Part shown: positions 9,201 through 18,054 of the stretch, piece after piece | How positions within the stretch are numbered: the first letter of the stretch is position 1 | Layout of the letters: each line of letters opens with the position of its first letter | Assembly: GCF_014652455.1 (NCBI RefSeq) | Contig: NZ_BMYV01000002.1 | Span: 310,001 to 374,000 of the forward strand | DNA: 64,000 bases | Reading direction: 5' to 3' | From: Litorimonas cladophorae | GTDB taxonomy: Bacteria; Pseudomonadota; Alphaproteobacteria; Caulobacterales; Maricaulaceae | Position numbers and translations under genes: made by a program | The notes under the pieces: generated by a model | What the model was told of the DNA's origin: nothing | The model's database searches: none | What the model saw: only the letters and a program-made list of their open reading frames with translations

Positions 9201-10018
9201 TCTCCGACCTCAACCTTATATTTAAGGATCAGGCGTTTGAGGGCCTCCGTATTCTCAGCGCGCTTCGCGTCTTCTGACCAGACAGCTTCGACTTCGGGCA
9301 AGATGTCTTCAAAGGCCGGCAATGTTTGCGCCGTAACATTTGTGAGACGCACAAGATGGACGCCAAAGGCAGAATTAATGGGACCTTGCCAGTCTCGTGT
9401 ATCGGGCAAATCGAACAGGGCGTTCGCAAAGCGGGTCCCGAAATCGCGCTGTACGGCGGGTGGCGCTAAGGTCGTAAAACGACGCCCCGTCATAAAGGCG
9501 TCGCCTTGCGTTTCCCATTCTGATGGAATACCTGCGGCGAGCAAGGCTTCCGCTTCCGAGACCACGGTATCGGCGCGACCTTTTGGGGAAAGATAGATAT
9601 GTTCGAAACTCCGGGTTTCGGGGCGAACGAATCGGCTCGTATTTGCGTCGTACCAAGCGCGTAATTCGTCGCGTGACGGGAGAGGGGGCGCGCCAATATC
9701 ATCGATCATAAAGCGCATTTTCTGGGCTAAGCGTCGACGGATAATTGTATCGTCCTCATCAAGCCCCAAACGTTGTGCCTCGCGCATCAAAACCTGTTCT
9801 TCCACATGAGAGAAGAGCAAAGCTTCTATATCTTCATCGGTGGGTTGACGACGATTTTCTGTGGCAAAGATTTGTGCCTGTCGTTCCATTTCTGCGGGAC
9901 TGACAAAAATCGTTCTATCTATTTTCGTGACATGGCGTTGCCAAAGCGAATGGCCCGCGAAGAGCAAGCTACCCAGAATCACAAAATGAACGAAAGGTTC
10001 ACTTAAAAATTTACGCAT
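9197..10018 (-). CDS. Membrane-anchored parvulin-type peptidyl-prolyl isomerase
   Basis: The 273-residue protein has a single N-terminal anchor (FVHFVILGSLLFAGHSLW). A SurA/PpiC-like helical region contains EEQVLMREAQRLGLDEDD at about 92-109. The PPIC domain sits near 140-245 (RSFEHIYLSPKG, FGTRFANALFDLP, GPINSAFGVHLVRL). It should assist folding of exported proteins. It sits between a DUF3604 lipoprotein gene and a HupE-like gene on the same strand and overlaps the latter by 4 bp. That context suggests a dedicated chaperone for one of them. Confidence 0.85.
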   Translation of the reverse strand: MRKFLSEPFVHFVILGSLLFAGHSLWQRHVTKIDRTIFVSPAEMERQAQIFATENRRQPTDEDIEALLFSHVEEQVLMREAQRLGLDEDDTIIRRRLAQKMRFMIDDIGAPPLPSRDELRAWYDANTSRFVRPETRSFEHIYLSPKGRADTVVSEAEALLAAGIPSEWETQGDAFMTGRRFTTLAPPAVQRDFGTRFANALFDLPDTRDWQGPINSAFGVHLVRLTNVTAQTLPAFEDILPEVEAVWSEDAKRAENTEALKRLILKYKVEVGE

Positions 10019-10037
10019 TTAAAATTGGGCTCCGTTT

Positions 10038-10061
10038 CCGAATTCGCTTCGGCGAATTCGG
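10038..10061. repeat. Perfect UUCG-type hairpin between the DUF3604 and parvulin genes
   Basis: CCGAATTCGC (10038-10047) and GCGAATTCGG (10052-10061) pair perfectly around TTCG, or CGAA on the transcribed minus strand. A T-rich run follows on the plus side, not in the direction of the local genes. It may stabilise or partly terminate the minus-strand transcript after the DUF3604 gene. Its role is unproven. Confidence 0.5.
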
Positions 10062-10083
10062 GGTCTTTTTCCGACCTTTGAGA

Positions 10084-11997
10084 TTAATTTGAGTGCGACG
10101 TCCAAATGGGCGATGACCAAGCGCGTTCGCGAAGGGTCGCGGGGAGATCAGGATTACGCTCCACGCCAGCCCTTAATGCATCATATGTGGACCAACGGCA
10201 GGTTGGGTTTTCCAATACCCGCACATAATAGGCCGCGTTGATACCTGCCTCATAATCAGGGTCGGTCCAAACAGCTTTCAGCTCTGGGTCGCCTTGACCT
10301 GTACTGGGCTGGCAAGTCGTCAGCTCGACGCTGGCACCATTGTCTGGACAACGATTGGTCTGCGAGTCGGGTGTCGCGCCATCGGAACAAGCCATGTCAT
10401 AAATGGCTTCTTGTGGGCCTTCGGCAGTGCTCCAGCTTTTGATGATTTGCAGGCGCTCTAGGGGTGCGCCGCGGGGATCGCGGGCCGCCCATGCCATAAA
10501 GCTGGGTGCGCCATCGACGCTTAGTTTTCCGCCCATGGGAACCCCAGCGCTATAGCCCTGTTCAACCATATCTGCAGCATCCAGCATATCGGCGGCGACG
10601 TCGCCGCCAAAGAAACGCAGGCGAATGCGTGGACCCGAGGTGGCATAGGTTTCGCGGCGACGCATACCGTCGAAGATTGATTCACGCGTATTTTCTTCGG
10701 CCCAGACCGCTGCATAGCCCGCCGCACCCCATTTTGAGAACCAATTCTCTGCATTAGGATCGCGGTCGATGCCCTCCCATGTTTTCGCGCCGCCTGGCGG
10801 GACTGATCCACGTTCCGCAGCGGAGCCATCAACGATGCCGACCTTGCTCCAATAGTCATTCTCGTCATAGGCACCACCCGCGACGTGGGAATCTGAACTG
10901 CCAATAAGCCCAAATTCATACGGATTAGTCCCTGTGGCCTCTTCAAGGGCAAGACCTCGGGCTAAAGCTTCACGCAGGTAAGACCCATTGATTTTACTGA
11001 CCGATGTGGAGGCCAGAAGAAGCTCGTAGATTTCAAAGTCAGCAAACTCATCATTTGGTGATAAGGCAGGATGAGTTTCAGATGTGCCTTTCACCTGTGA
11101 CATTTCGATGATCGGTTCATTGCGTAAACGCTGTGACGTGTAATCCGCATCGATTTTGCCGCCTTCAAATTTGACAAGGTCAAACATTTGGCCGTCGGAA
11201 ACGTTAGAGTTGTGAGGGATTGCCAAGACGTCGCGCCCTGCGCTGCGCTCGTCATCCATCCAATCCCAAAGGTCTTCAGGATTATTGGAGTCCAGCACGC
11301 TGAACAGGCGCTGCGGAGCCGCGCTTTCAAATACGACATTGCGGTGCAGATTGCCGCCACCAAATGTGTCTCCGCTGTCAGACCGCGAGGTCACGGCGGT
11401 ATATTCATACGCCGCAAAAGTCGTCAGCTCGCCCGGGCGATAATATTCATCCGCGGTTGCGACAGCGTCTTGCCACGTGCGGTCAATAAGATCGCGGTCA
11501 TATATTTCCGGAATGGGTTCGCCTTTGCGAACCGATGAGCCGATTGATTGAAAATTCCGAATGATGGCGTCTTGATCTTTTGCGTCGAACATTTTTCTAG
11601 AGAGCTCGAGGTCGGATAGCGGACTGTCTGGATTATCCATAGCAGGCAATATGCCCATGTAGGCGCCATGATCAGTTGCGGCGACGAAATCCAGCGGCGG
11701 GCCTTGCAAGGCCATTTTAAAGCCCGCGGGATGTACAAGTGTTTCACCTAGCGCAAAGCGATAAACGTCGGCGGGTGTGCTGCGGACGTTGAAAATATAG
11801 GCGTCAAAGCTGTTCTTGGTGTGGATATGGAGATCGCCGAAATAAACATTGCGACTTGCGCTATAGCCTGGTGTTCGGACGTCAGATTTTTCGGCTAGCG
11901 CGGGTGTTTCGAGTGCCGTTTCTATTGCTGTCTCTGCTGGCTGACAGGCGGCCACAACCATGACCAGGGCACTATAGGCCCATAAGTTCTTGTGCAT
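10084..11997 (-). CDS. DUF3604-family lipoprotein
   Basis: The 637-residue protein has a lipobox (VVAAC, Cys18). Residues 50-630 match DUF3604, a PHP-like metal-dependent fold: VYFGDLHIHTKNSFDA at about 51-66, ATDHGAYMG, AIPHNSN and IGSSDSHVAG. The clustered His/Asp residues look like a metal-dependent hydrolase site. Its substrate is unknown. GGGGAG lies just before the ATG. It heads the DUF3604/parvulin/HupE-like set. The lipobox places it at the outer or inner membrane, facing the periplasm. Confidence 0.85.
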   Translation of the reverse strand: MHKNLWAYSALVMVVAACQPAETAIETALETPALAEKSDVRTPGYSASRNVYFGDLHIHTKNSFDAYIFNVRSTPADVYRFALGETLVHPAGFKMALQGPPLDFVAATDHGAYMGILPAMDNPDSPLSDLELSRKMFDAKDQDAIIRNFQSIGSSVRKGEPIPEIYDRDLIDRTWQDAVATADEYYRPGELTTFAAYEYTAVTSRSDSGDTFGGGNLHRNVVFESAAPQRLFSVLDSNNPEDLWDWMDDERSAGRDVLAIPHNSNVSDGQMFDLVKFEGGKIDADYTSQRLRNEPIIEMSQVKGTSETHPALSPNDEFADFEIYELLLASTSVSKINGSYLREALARGLALEEATGTNPYEFGLIGSSDSHVAGGAYDENDYWSKVGIVDGSAAERGSVPPGGAKTWEGIDRDPNAENWFSKWGAAGYAAVWAEENTRESIFDGMRRRETYATSGPRIRLRFFGGDVAADMLDAADMVEQGYSAGVPMGGKLSVDGAPSFMAWAARDPRGAPLERLQIIKSWSTAEGPQEAIYDMACSDGATPDSQTNRCPDNGASVELTTCQPSTGQGDPELKAVWTDPDYEAGINAAYYVRVLENPTCRWSTYDALRAGVERNPDLPATLRERAWSSPIWTSHSN

Positions 11998-12127
11998 TAT
12001 ATTCTCCCCAATATACTGTACTTGTGGCGTAACGCCTCAATCATGTCAAAATCCTTGCGCGCCCCTGTGACGTAAGGAAAGTGATCAACATAGAATACAT
12101 AGCATTCAAGACGTGAGACACTCCGAT

Positions 12128-12559
12128 ATGGCCCTCAAAGAACTGATTTATACTAGCCTCGCGCGTCAGCCGGGCGTCATGAAAGATGTGAAGGACATTC
12201 TTCAATCTTCAGAGCGAAACAATGTCGCTACCAATGTGACAGGCTTGCTGCTGTTTGATGGCGCGCGCTACATTCAGATTTTGGAAGGCAAACCAGAAAA
12301 TGTGCAGAGCCTGTTCGGCACAATTCAGGCCGATCCGCGTCATGGTCAAATTGAGCTTTTACACTCGGGTGAAATTTCAGGTCGCGCATTTCATAACTGG
12401 CGTATGGCCTATGAAGAATTGCCAGTCGGTTTGTTGGAAGAATTGGCAGAAAATATGGCTGTATTTGCGATGGAGATCGAAGGCGAAACTCTGGACCCGA
12501 CAGATAGTTTCGGGGCGCGTTTAAATGGCATGTTTATGGACGCCATCGCCGCTGAATAG
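12128..12559 (+). CDS. BLUF-domain blue-light photoreceptor
   Basis: The 143-residue protein is essentially a single BLUF domain. It carries the flavin-contact Tyr in ELIYTS at the N-terminus, the conserved NVTGLLLFDGARYIQILEG segment with the Gln that switches hydrogen bonds, and WRMAYEEL near residue 95. FAD-bound BLUF proteins sense blue light. No output domain is fused, so it probably acts by protein-protein contact. A GTG at 12113 would add five residues. The gene shares a bidirectional terminator with regA, so a redox/light connection is suggestive only. Confidence 0.9.
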   Translation: MALKELIYTSLARQPGVMKDVKDILQSSERNNVATNVTGLLLFDGARYIQILEGKPENVQSLFGTIQADPRHGQIELLHSGEISGRAFHNWRMAYEELPVGLLEELAENMAVFAMEIEGETLDPTDSFGARLNGMFMDAIAAE

Positions 12560-12583
12560 TCAGTCCTTAAAATTTGAACGAAA

Positions 12584-12614
12584 AACGCCGCCTCAAAACT
12601 GAGGCGGCGTTTTC
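12584..12614. terminator. Bidirectional intrinsic terminator (BLUF gene / regA)
   Basis: AACGCCGCCTCA (12584-12595) pairs perfectly with TGAGGCGGCGTT (12600-12611). An A-run lies on one side and a T-run on the other. It lies between convergent genes. Confidence 0.85.
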
Positions 12615-12653
12615 ATTCTGGCTTATGGGGCGCAATGAGCCAGAACAAACTCG

Positions 12654-13199
12654 CTAGCGCGGCGCGCGCTTGGCCAGTATTCTTTGAAGCGTTCGGCGAT
12701 GCATGTTCAAACGACGCGCGGTCTCCGACACGTTTTTCCCGCAGAGTTCGTAAACGCGTTGGATATGTTCCCAACGCACCCGATCTGCACTCATGGGGTT
12801 TTCTGGCGGCTCTGGTGCTTCGTCTTTTTCCGCCAGTAATGCTTTGCAGACATCGTCCGCGTCAGCAGGCTTGGCAAGATAATCAACAGCTCCACGTTTG
12901 ACAGCTGAAACTGCTGTCGCAAGATTGCCGTAGCCCGTGAGCATTACCATTTTCGCATCGGGTCGTTGTTCATGCAGAAGATCAATGACGTCCATGCCAT
13001 TTCCATCTTCTAGACGCATATCCAAAACGGCAAAGGCGGGCGGATTGGCGCGCACCTTGGATTTGGCTTCCGAAACCGTTTCGACGGCATCTACTTTAAA
13101 TCCACGTTGTTCTAATGCACGACCCAAACGAATTCGAAATGGACCATCATCGTCCAAGATCATCAATGAGGCATCGGCAGGCAAGGTATATTCAGTCAT
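12654..13199 (-). CDS. regA: Redox response regulator RegA/PrrA/ActR
   Basis: The 181-residue protein has a receiver domain with acidic pocket DDD (16-18), phospho-acceptor Asp60 in VLDMRLEDGNG, and MLTGYGN and YLAKPAD. A linker and a C-terminal Fis-type HTH follow (NVSETARRLNMHRRTLQRIL, about 157-176), which is the RegA DNA-binding helix signature. It is transcribed with regB upstream (58-bp gap), and senC is divergent, the classical RegBA-SenC arrangement. In relatives RegA controls respiration, CO2/N2 fixation and, where present, photosynthesis. No photosynthesis genes are visible here. Confidence 0.93.
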   Translation of the reverse strand: MTEYTLPADASLMILDDDGPFRIRLGRALEQRGFKVDAVETVSEAKSKVRANPPAFAVLDMRLEDGNGMDVIDLLHEQRPDAKMVMLTGYGNLATAVSAVKRGAVDYLAKPADADDVCKALLAEKDEAPEPPENPMSADRVRWEHIQRVYELCGKNVSETARRLNMHRRTLQRILAKRAPR

Positions 13200-13257
13200 T
13201 CTCGCACTCCTTGTTTCTTATACTGTATACGGTCTAGTCTCGTCAAAGGGACTGCAC

Positions 13258-14622
13258 TTAGGGGTTTGCGGTTATGGACAATCTGTCGCGGGGCCAGGTG
13301 GCCTGAACGCGCGCGCCTCCCATAGGGGACCGAGCATAGCTGACGGTACCGCCTGTACGCTCGATGAGGGTTCCAGAAATAAACACGCCTAAGCCCAATC
13401 CGCCCGCCGTTCGTGTGCGCCCGCGTGTACTGGCATAGGGTTGGCCCAAACGACCTAAAAGCGCGGTCTCAAACCCAGGCCCATCATCATCGACGTTAAT
13501 TGTCAGCGTGTCAGCGTTCCATTCTGCAGAGAGTTCGACGCGCGATTTTGCGAAATCGACAGCATTATCAACGTAATTTTTAAGCGCATACAAAAGCTCG
13601 GGTTGGCGTTGTAAGACTGGGTCTACCTCGTGGCCTTCGCTGCTAACCGAAATATCCTTGCCGCGCCCGATGAAGGGTTCTGCGGCCTCTTCCAATAAAT
13701 CTTCGGGCGAAAGGGCATCATGCATCATATCGCCCTCATCACCCCGTTGAGAGAGTTGCTCCAGGATTTCCCGACATCTTAATGATTGCGACAAGATCAA
13801 GGCCGCGTCTTCGGCCAACGGCGAACCCGCCTCTACTTCACGGCTCATTTCTTTGGCGACGACTTGAATGGTCGCCAAAGGTGTGCCCAATTCATGCGCG
13901 GCGGCGGCTGCCAGTCCGCCCAGCGCACTCAGTTTTTGCTCATGGGCGAGCATGGCTTCGGTAGTGGCGAGGGCAAATGCCATCTTGCGGCTCTCTTTGG
14001 TGGTCCGCCACGCATAGAGCGATGTGAAGGTCGAGCCAACAAAAATGGCCATCCAAATGCCGAGCTTAAAGACCATTGGCAGATCAAAGCTGCCCGCAGG
14101 TGACCACGGCAAAGGTTGATATAAAAACACAAGGGAGAATGACAACGTCATCGCCATTGTACCAAGCGCGACAACAACCCAGCGCGATAATGTCGTCGCC
14201 GCTGTGACAACAGGCGCCAGGAATAAGATGGCAAAGGGGTTGGTGATTCCGCCCGTAAGCCAGAGCAAACCCGCCAACTGCCAGAGATCAAAGCCGAGCT
14301 GCATATAGGCTTCAAAGTCTGAGACGCGACGGTCCAACGGCATGGTGAGCGTGACAGCAATATTGACGGCAGCGGAGGCTAAGATTGCCAAGCCGCAGGC
14401 AATTAATGGGTAATCAAAGCCCAGCAGCTGACTGACGATAATTAAAGCTAGGGCCTGACCGACAACGGCGCCCCATCGCAAGGTGACCAGCGTTTGTCGG
14501 CGCAAAGAACCCAAGGTCGCGACGGGCGATTCCCCGGTGACTGCGGCTGCGGCGCCGAACCCCCTCAGGGCAGGCGCATTAGGTACTGCGGCGTTAAGCG
14601 CTTTCACATTCTGCCCTTTCAA
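13258..14622 (-). CDS. regB: Redox sensor histidine kinase RegB/PrrB/ActS
   Basis: The 454-residue kinase has six TM helices at about 48-205. The quinone-sensing heptapeptide GGITNPF is at 124-130, and the H-box AAAAHELGTPLATI has His243. The redox-switch cysteine is conserved at Cys283 in SLRCREILEQ, the equivalent of RegB Cys265. The ATPase domain holds the N-box LKNYVDNAVDFA and DDDGPGF/GGLGLGVFI. It should autophosphorylate under reducing conditions and phosphorylate RegA. It is divergent from senC (45-bp gap). Both redox inputs, quinone and thiol, look intact. Confidence 0.93.
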   Translation of the reverse strand: MKGQNVKALNAAVPNAPALRGFGAAAAVTGESPVATLGSLRRQTLVTLRWGAVVGQALALIIVSQLLGFDYPLIACGLAILASAAVNIAVTLTMPLDRRVSDFEAYMQLGFDLWQLAGLLWLTGGITNPFAILFLAPVVTAATTLSRWVVVALGTMAMTLSFSLVFLYQPLPWSPAGSFDLPMVFKLGIWMAIFVGSTFTSLYAWRTTKESRKMAFALATTEAMLAHEQKLSALGGLAAAAAHELGTPLATIQVVAKEMSREVEAGSPLAEDAALILSQSLRCREILEQLSQRGDEGDMMHDALSPEDLLEEAAEPFIGRGKDISVSSEGHEVDPVLQRQPELLYALKNYVDNAVDFAKSRVELSAEWNADTLTINVDDDGPGFETALLGRLGQPYASTRGRTRTAGGLGLGVFISGTLIERTGGTVSYARSPMGGARVQATWPRDRLSITANP

Positions 14623-14667
14623 TTATAGGTTCGCTATCTCTACTACGTTTGAACGGAGCACTATAGC

Positions 14668-15306
14668 ATGAGAATTGTGACGAATTTTCTGATTGCAGCG
14701 TTAGCCGCGGTCACTCTCAACGCTTGTCAGGCCGAAGACCCTAATCGGGCTGGTGTGTCTGGTAAAACAGTTCGTAGCACGGGGACTGCAGATATTGGTG
14801 GGCCCTTCACCCTTGTGGATACAACTGGAAACACTGTCACTGAAGCCGACCTTTTGGGCAAGCCGCATTTGGTATATTTCGGTTTTGCATTTTGTCCCGA
14901 TGTTTGCCCGACGGCCATGCAGAAGCTCGGAGCCGCGCAAACGCTCATGGGAGATGCGGGCGACGATGTGGGATACGTGCTGTTCAGTGTGGACCCTGAA
15001 CGCGACACCCCTGAAAAACTCGCTGAATATGTGGCTTTTGAACCGTTCCCAACAGGATTGCGGGGGTTCACAGGCACGGTCGAGCAGGTCGAAGCTGCCA
15101 AGGCCGTTTATAAAGTCGTCGCGCAGAAAGTCTCGACAGATGGCGATGCCGTCCAAGCGGGTTCGATGGACTATACCGTCGATCATTCAGATATTATCTA
15201 TTTCATGGATGCAGAGGGTGAATTCGTCGATTTCTTCTCGGCACGATCAACGCCCCAAGACATAGCCGTGCGCGTCCGTCAGGAACTGATGCAGTCTCAG
15301 AAGTAA
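14668..15306 (+). CDS. senC: SCO1/SenC copper chaperone lipoprotein
   Basis: The 212-residue lipoprotein (lipobox TLNAC, Cys20) has a thioredoxin-like SCO fold. The copper ligands are visible: Cys76 and Cys80 in FAFCPDVCP and a distal His in MDYTVDHSDIIYFMD. SCO/SenC proteins deliver copper to, or reduce, the CuA site of cytochrome c oxidase in the periplasm. Its position divergent to regB matches the canonical regB-senC cluster, so expression may respond to RegA. Confidence 0.93.
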   Translation: MRIVTNFLIAALAAVTLNACQAEDPNRAGVSGKTVRSTGTADIGGPFTLVDTTGNTVTEADLLGKPHLVYFGFAFCPDVCPTAMQKLGAAQTLMGDAGDDVGYVLFSVDPERDTPEKLAEYVAFEPFPTGLRGFTGTVEQVEAAKAVYKVVAQKVSTDGDAVQAGSMDYTVDHSDIIYFMDAEGEFVDFFSARSTPQDIAVRVRQELMQSQK

Positions 15307-15319
15307 GCGGCTATGGGCG

Positions 15320-15895
15320 CTATCGATTTGCGCCGGGTACCCATTTGACGTCGGCGGCCCCTTGATCATTGCACCACCGCGAGGCGACGAATAAAAAGTC
15401 AGACAGGCGATTGAGGTAGCTTAGCGCATGGATGTTGATGTCCTGCTCCGCGGCCAAAGCGACGCAAACCCGTTCTGCACGGCGGCAAACTGTGCGCGCC
15501 TGGTGTAGGTAGGCCGCAGGCGGATGCCCGCCCGGCAGCACAAATGAATTTAATGGTTCAAGGTCTCCATTAAGACGGTCGAGTTCAGCTTCCAATCGTG
15601 TGGTTTGTTCAGCGACCATGCGCAATGCATATTCGCTATCGGCTTCGCCTGTAGCAGGCAGAGGTGTGGCCAGATCTGCCCCTAAATCGAAGAGATCATT
15701 TTGAATGCGGGACAACATGTCATCCAGCTGACGGTTCTCCAGATGAAGACGAACGAGGCCGATGACACTATTGGTTTCGTCAACATCTCCATAAGCGCGA
15801 ACCCGCAAATCATGTTTAGACAGGCGCGATCCGTCGACTAAACCCGTCGATCCGTCATCGCCTGTGCGCGTATAAATTTTGTTCAGTTTTACCAT
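15320..15895 (-). CDS. Cob(I)yrinic acid a,c-diamide adenosyltransferase, PduO type
   Basis: The 191-residue protein matches PduO-type ATP:cobalamin adenosyltransferases. It has the N-terminal KIYTRTGDDGSTGL (ATP binding), DVDETNSVIG, an FVLPGG segment and the RRAERVCV and LNRLSDFLFVASR blocks. It forms adenosylcobalamin in the cytoplasm. ATG 15895 is chosen because the family starts at this point; the frame stays open to 15985. The neighbouring HIG1-like gene on the same strand is a frequent alphaproteobacterial partner. Confidence 0.93.
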   Translation of the reverse strand: MVKLNKIYTRTGDDGSTGLVDGSRLSKHDLRVRAYGDVDETNSVIGLVRLHLENRQLDDMLSRIQNDLFDLGADLATPLPATGEADSEYALRMVAEQTTRLEAELDRLNGDLEPLNSFVLPGGHPPAAYLHQARTVCRRAERVCVALAAEQDINIHALSYLNRLSDFLFVASRWCNDQGAADVKWVPGANR

Positions 15896-15906
15896 GTGGG
15901 TCCGCG

Positions 15907-16110
15907 CTAGACGCCTTTGTTTCGCATATAGACGGTCAAGGCTAAGAGGCCGATTGCGGCGACTTGCGCGTAGATTCGACGCCACATCCAGTCATTTGAT
16001 TTTTTGCGGTTCTCTTCGCTCTTCCTGCTCATGGCGACGGTCCCCATGACAAGTGTGATGACGACACAGAGGAAGGCGAGGCCAGTTAGAATATAAAGGA
16101 CAGTAAGCAT
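15907..16110 (-). CDS. Twin transmembrane helix small protein (HIG1-like)
   Basis: This 67-residue protein has two TM helices (about 4-26 and 47-62). They flank a basic loop with SNDWMWRRIYAQVAAIG, which resembles the HIG1/RcfA core found next to cobalamin adenosyltransferase genes in Alphaproteobacteria. HIG1 proteins associate with respiratory complexes. The match is by pattern only. Confidence 0.75.
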   Translation of the reverse strand: MLTVLYILTGLAFLCVVITLVMGTVAMSRKSEENRKKSNDWMWRRIYAQVAAIGLLALTVYMRNKGV

Positions 16111-16310
16111 GGAGAGGCTTTCGTGTTATAGTTTGCGCTCTTATATACGCTTGTCGGCCGGGTTCGATGGTAAATCATCAAAAGTTTGCTGCTACTTTTT
16201 AGCTGTCACACCAGACCATCCACAATTTTCCCTGCGCAACGCACTGTCTTGTGCCGTTCTGGAGGGCTATGTCCCTGAGTCCAGTTTTAGTCCGATAAAG
16301 AGTTCCGACC

Positions 16311-16577
16311 ATGATGAGTGATTCCGACCGCGCCGATCAAATGGGCCAAGCGACACGCGAGAAATTGCGTCAATTCATTGCGCGTATCGAGCGTCTTGAG
16401 GCTGAAAAAGCTGAGTTGGCTTCCGATATTCGTGATGTTTATGGTGAAATGAAAACCTTTGGCCTGGATACAAAGGTTATTCGCAAAGTCATCGCGCTTC
16501 GCAAGCAGGACGCAAATGAGCGCGCCGAAATGGAAGCCTTGCTAGAGCTATATCTTGAGGCAACCGAAGGCGTCTAG
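16311..16577 (+). CDS. gapR: GapR-like nucleoid protein (DUF2312)
   Basis: The 88-residue protein is almost entirely the DUF2312 fold: coiled-coil [22 protein letters not shown] followed by [30 protein letters not shown]. These match GapR, the Caulobacter protein that binds AT-rich overtwisted DNA and stimulates topoisomerases. The length fits the family. ATG codons at 16311 and 16314 are both possible. Confidence 0.93.
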   Translation: MMSDSDRADQMGQATREKLRQFIARIERLEAEKAELASDIRDVYGEMKTFGLDTKVIRKVIALRKQDANERAEMEALLELYLEATEGV

Positions 16578-16631
16578 CCCGCTCTTCGAAATTTTGTTCG
16601 CTTTTCGTTCTTCGCGTGCTAAGTCACCCGC

Positions 16632-17354
16632 ATGTCGGATTACGATCGAGAGCAATGGCAAGCTGAGCAGACCGCGCGTGAGCAGGTCGAGACGGCTTAC
16701 CGCGATAAAATGGCAAAAGCGCGAGAGCGCTCTGCCGCCAATGCCAAACGCAAAGTTGCGCGCCTTCATGCTAAGCTGACAGAGCTGGGGCATATTTCCG
16801 ATTTTGAAGATGAGTTTGGCGAAAGTGTCTTAGAGCGCTTAGATAAATTCGGCTCTGCATTTCATGATTTGGAAAAGGGGCGTGCCGGTGACGCGCTTTC
16901 GATGGCGCAGAAACAAGTTGTCGCTCGCATGAATCGCAAGGTCAAAGAGCTAAAAGCGAAACAGAAAGCAGGAGAAGGCGTAGAGCCCGATCCAGATGCA
17001 GATTATGTCCGCACGGCGGACCGCTGGAAAACAGACGACCACAAAACAAGCAGTTTCAAATCTAAACGAAAGCCGAAATTCACGCCGCGTGTGCGCAATA
17101 TTGAAGATGAAGTTTTCGAAGATGAACCTGCACCGCGTCCCGTCAATCCAGCGCCGCCTGTTTTGGCCAGCGTCACCGCGGTGCCGCAAGTTAGACGGTC
17201 TAAGCCACCTTTGAATCCTATCGTCACATCGGCGCCTTCAGGCACTCGACCCGCACCTTATATTCCAGAATATGTGCGGCCCGAGACTAAGACGGCTAAG
17301 CCTAAGCCAACAGTCGCCAAACGCCCTTTTTTACGGATCGTCCCGAAAGATTAA
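16632..17354 (+). CDS. Basic coiled-coil protein of unknown function
   Basis: I do not recognise this 240-residue protein. Residues 1-120 are strongly charged and predicted helical or coiled-coil, with many Ala, Lys, Arg and Glu. Residues 125-240 are Pro/Lys/Arg-rich and probably disordered, ending RPFLRIVPKD. No signal peptide or TM segment is seen. It lies 54 bp after gapR on the same strand, so a nucleoid-linked role is conceivable but unproven. Confidence 0.65.
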   Translation: MSDYDREQWQAEQTAREQVETAYRDKMAKARERSAANAKRKVARLHAKLTELGHISDFEDEFGESVLERLDKFGSAFHDLEKGRAGDALSMAQKQVVARMNRKVKELKAKQKAGEGVEPDPDADYVRTADRWKTDDHKTSSFKSKRKPKFTPRVRNIEDEVFEDEPAPRPVNPAPPVLASVTAVPQVRRSKPPLNPIVTSAPSGTRPAPYIPEYVRPETKTAKPKPTVAKRPFLRIVPKD

Positions 17355-17377
17355 ATGAGGCAGGAGACTTAAAGCGA

Positions 17378-17403
17378 GGCCCGTCACGATTAAGTAACGG
17401 GCC
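17378..17403. terminator. Hairpin between convergent genes
   Basis: GGCCCGT (17378-17384) and ACGGGCC (17397-17403) pair across a 12-nt loop. It lies between the coiled-coil gene and the EF-hand gene, which converge. No long T-run follows, so terminator function is tentative. Confidence 0.4.
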
Positions 17404-17439
17404 CCGTTCAAAGGTATGGTTTAAGCGTGTGAAACAGAG

Positions 17440-18054
17440 CTAATAGATCTCGCTTGTTTCAACGCCTAATTCGTCAATTTCGGTTTCGGGTGTTTCCTCT
17501 GCGGGTGAATCCATCTCACCTTCTTCGACCGGGGTTTCCTCGATCATATCTTGTGACAGCCAGTCTTCAGACGCTATCTCGTTTGAACGCTCAGTTTCGC
17601 CCGCAACGGCAGGCGCGATCTCTAGGGGTGTCTCCACGATGACGGGATTGATTTCCTCAGCGCCAGCGTTCGGAACAACGTCTTGGATGACAGGCGGGTC
17701 AATGGGTTCCACGGAGTCGGGGTTGTCTTCAAAGGTCTCAACCTCTGTCACGGTTTCGATCGGCTCATATGGCATCTGTTCCGACGTGTAGGGTTCGTCG
17801 CGACTTGCGATCGAGAGCCAGAACTCATCCTCCGTCAACACCGCGTCACCTTGGGTCATGCGAGTGAACTCCTGTGCCAGAAGGGTGACAGTCTTGCCCT
17901 CCGTCAAGGCAACCGCTTTATATTCAGCAAAGGTAACCTGACCGTCGGAATTTGCATCCAGCGCGCCAAAGTCAGCGGCGAAAGCGGTGTTTACAAGGGC
18001 GGATAGGGCGATCGTCGACCCCGCAATTTTCAATGTTGTTTTAATAGACTTCAT
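17440..18054 (-). CDS. Secreted EF-hand protein with acidic repetitive tail
   Basis: The 204-residue product starts at ATG 18054 behind AAAGGAG. It has a signal peptide ending at NTAFAADF, and an EF-hand loop DANSDGQVTFAEY at about residues 31-43 that should bind calcium. A second weaker EF-like unit lies near 65-80. The remaining 110 residues are rich in Glu, Pro, Val and Thr and probably disordered. It lies 116 bp from the end of the xylanase gene on the same strand. Confidence 0.8.
   Translation of the reverse strand: MKSIKTTLKIAGSTIALSALVNTAFAADFGALDANSDGQVTFAEYKAVALTEGKTVTLLAQEFTRMTQGDAVLTEDEFWLSIASRDEPYTSEQMPYEPIETVTEVETFEDNPDSVEPIDPPVIQDVVPNAGAEEINPVIVETPLEIAPAVAGETERSNEIASEDWLSQDMIEETPVEEGEMDSPAEETPETEIDELGVETSEIY

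Noticed and set aside
9237-9596. 119-residue plus-strand frame within the parvulin gene
   Set aside because: It mirrors codon bias of the real gene and has no recognisable motif.
12654-14622. Photosynthesis control by RegBA
   Set aside because: No photosynthesis genes are in the window; the regulators are also used for respiration.
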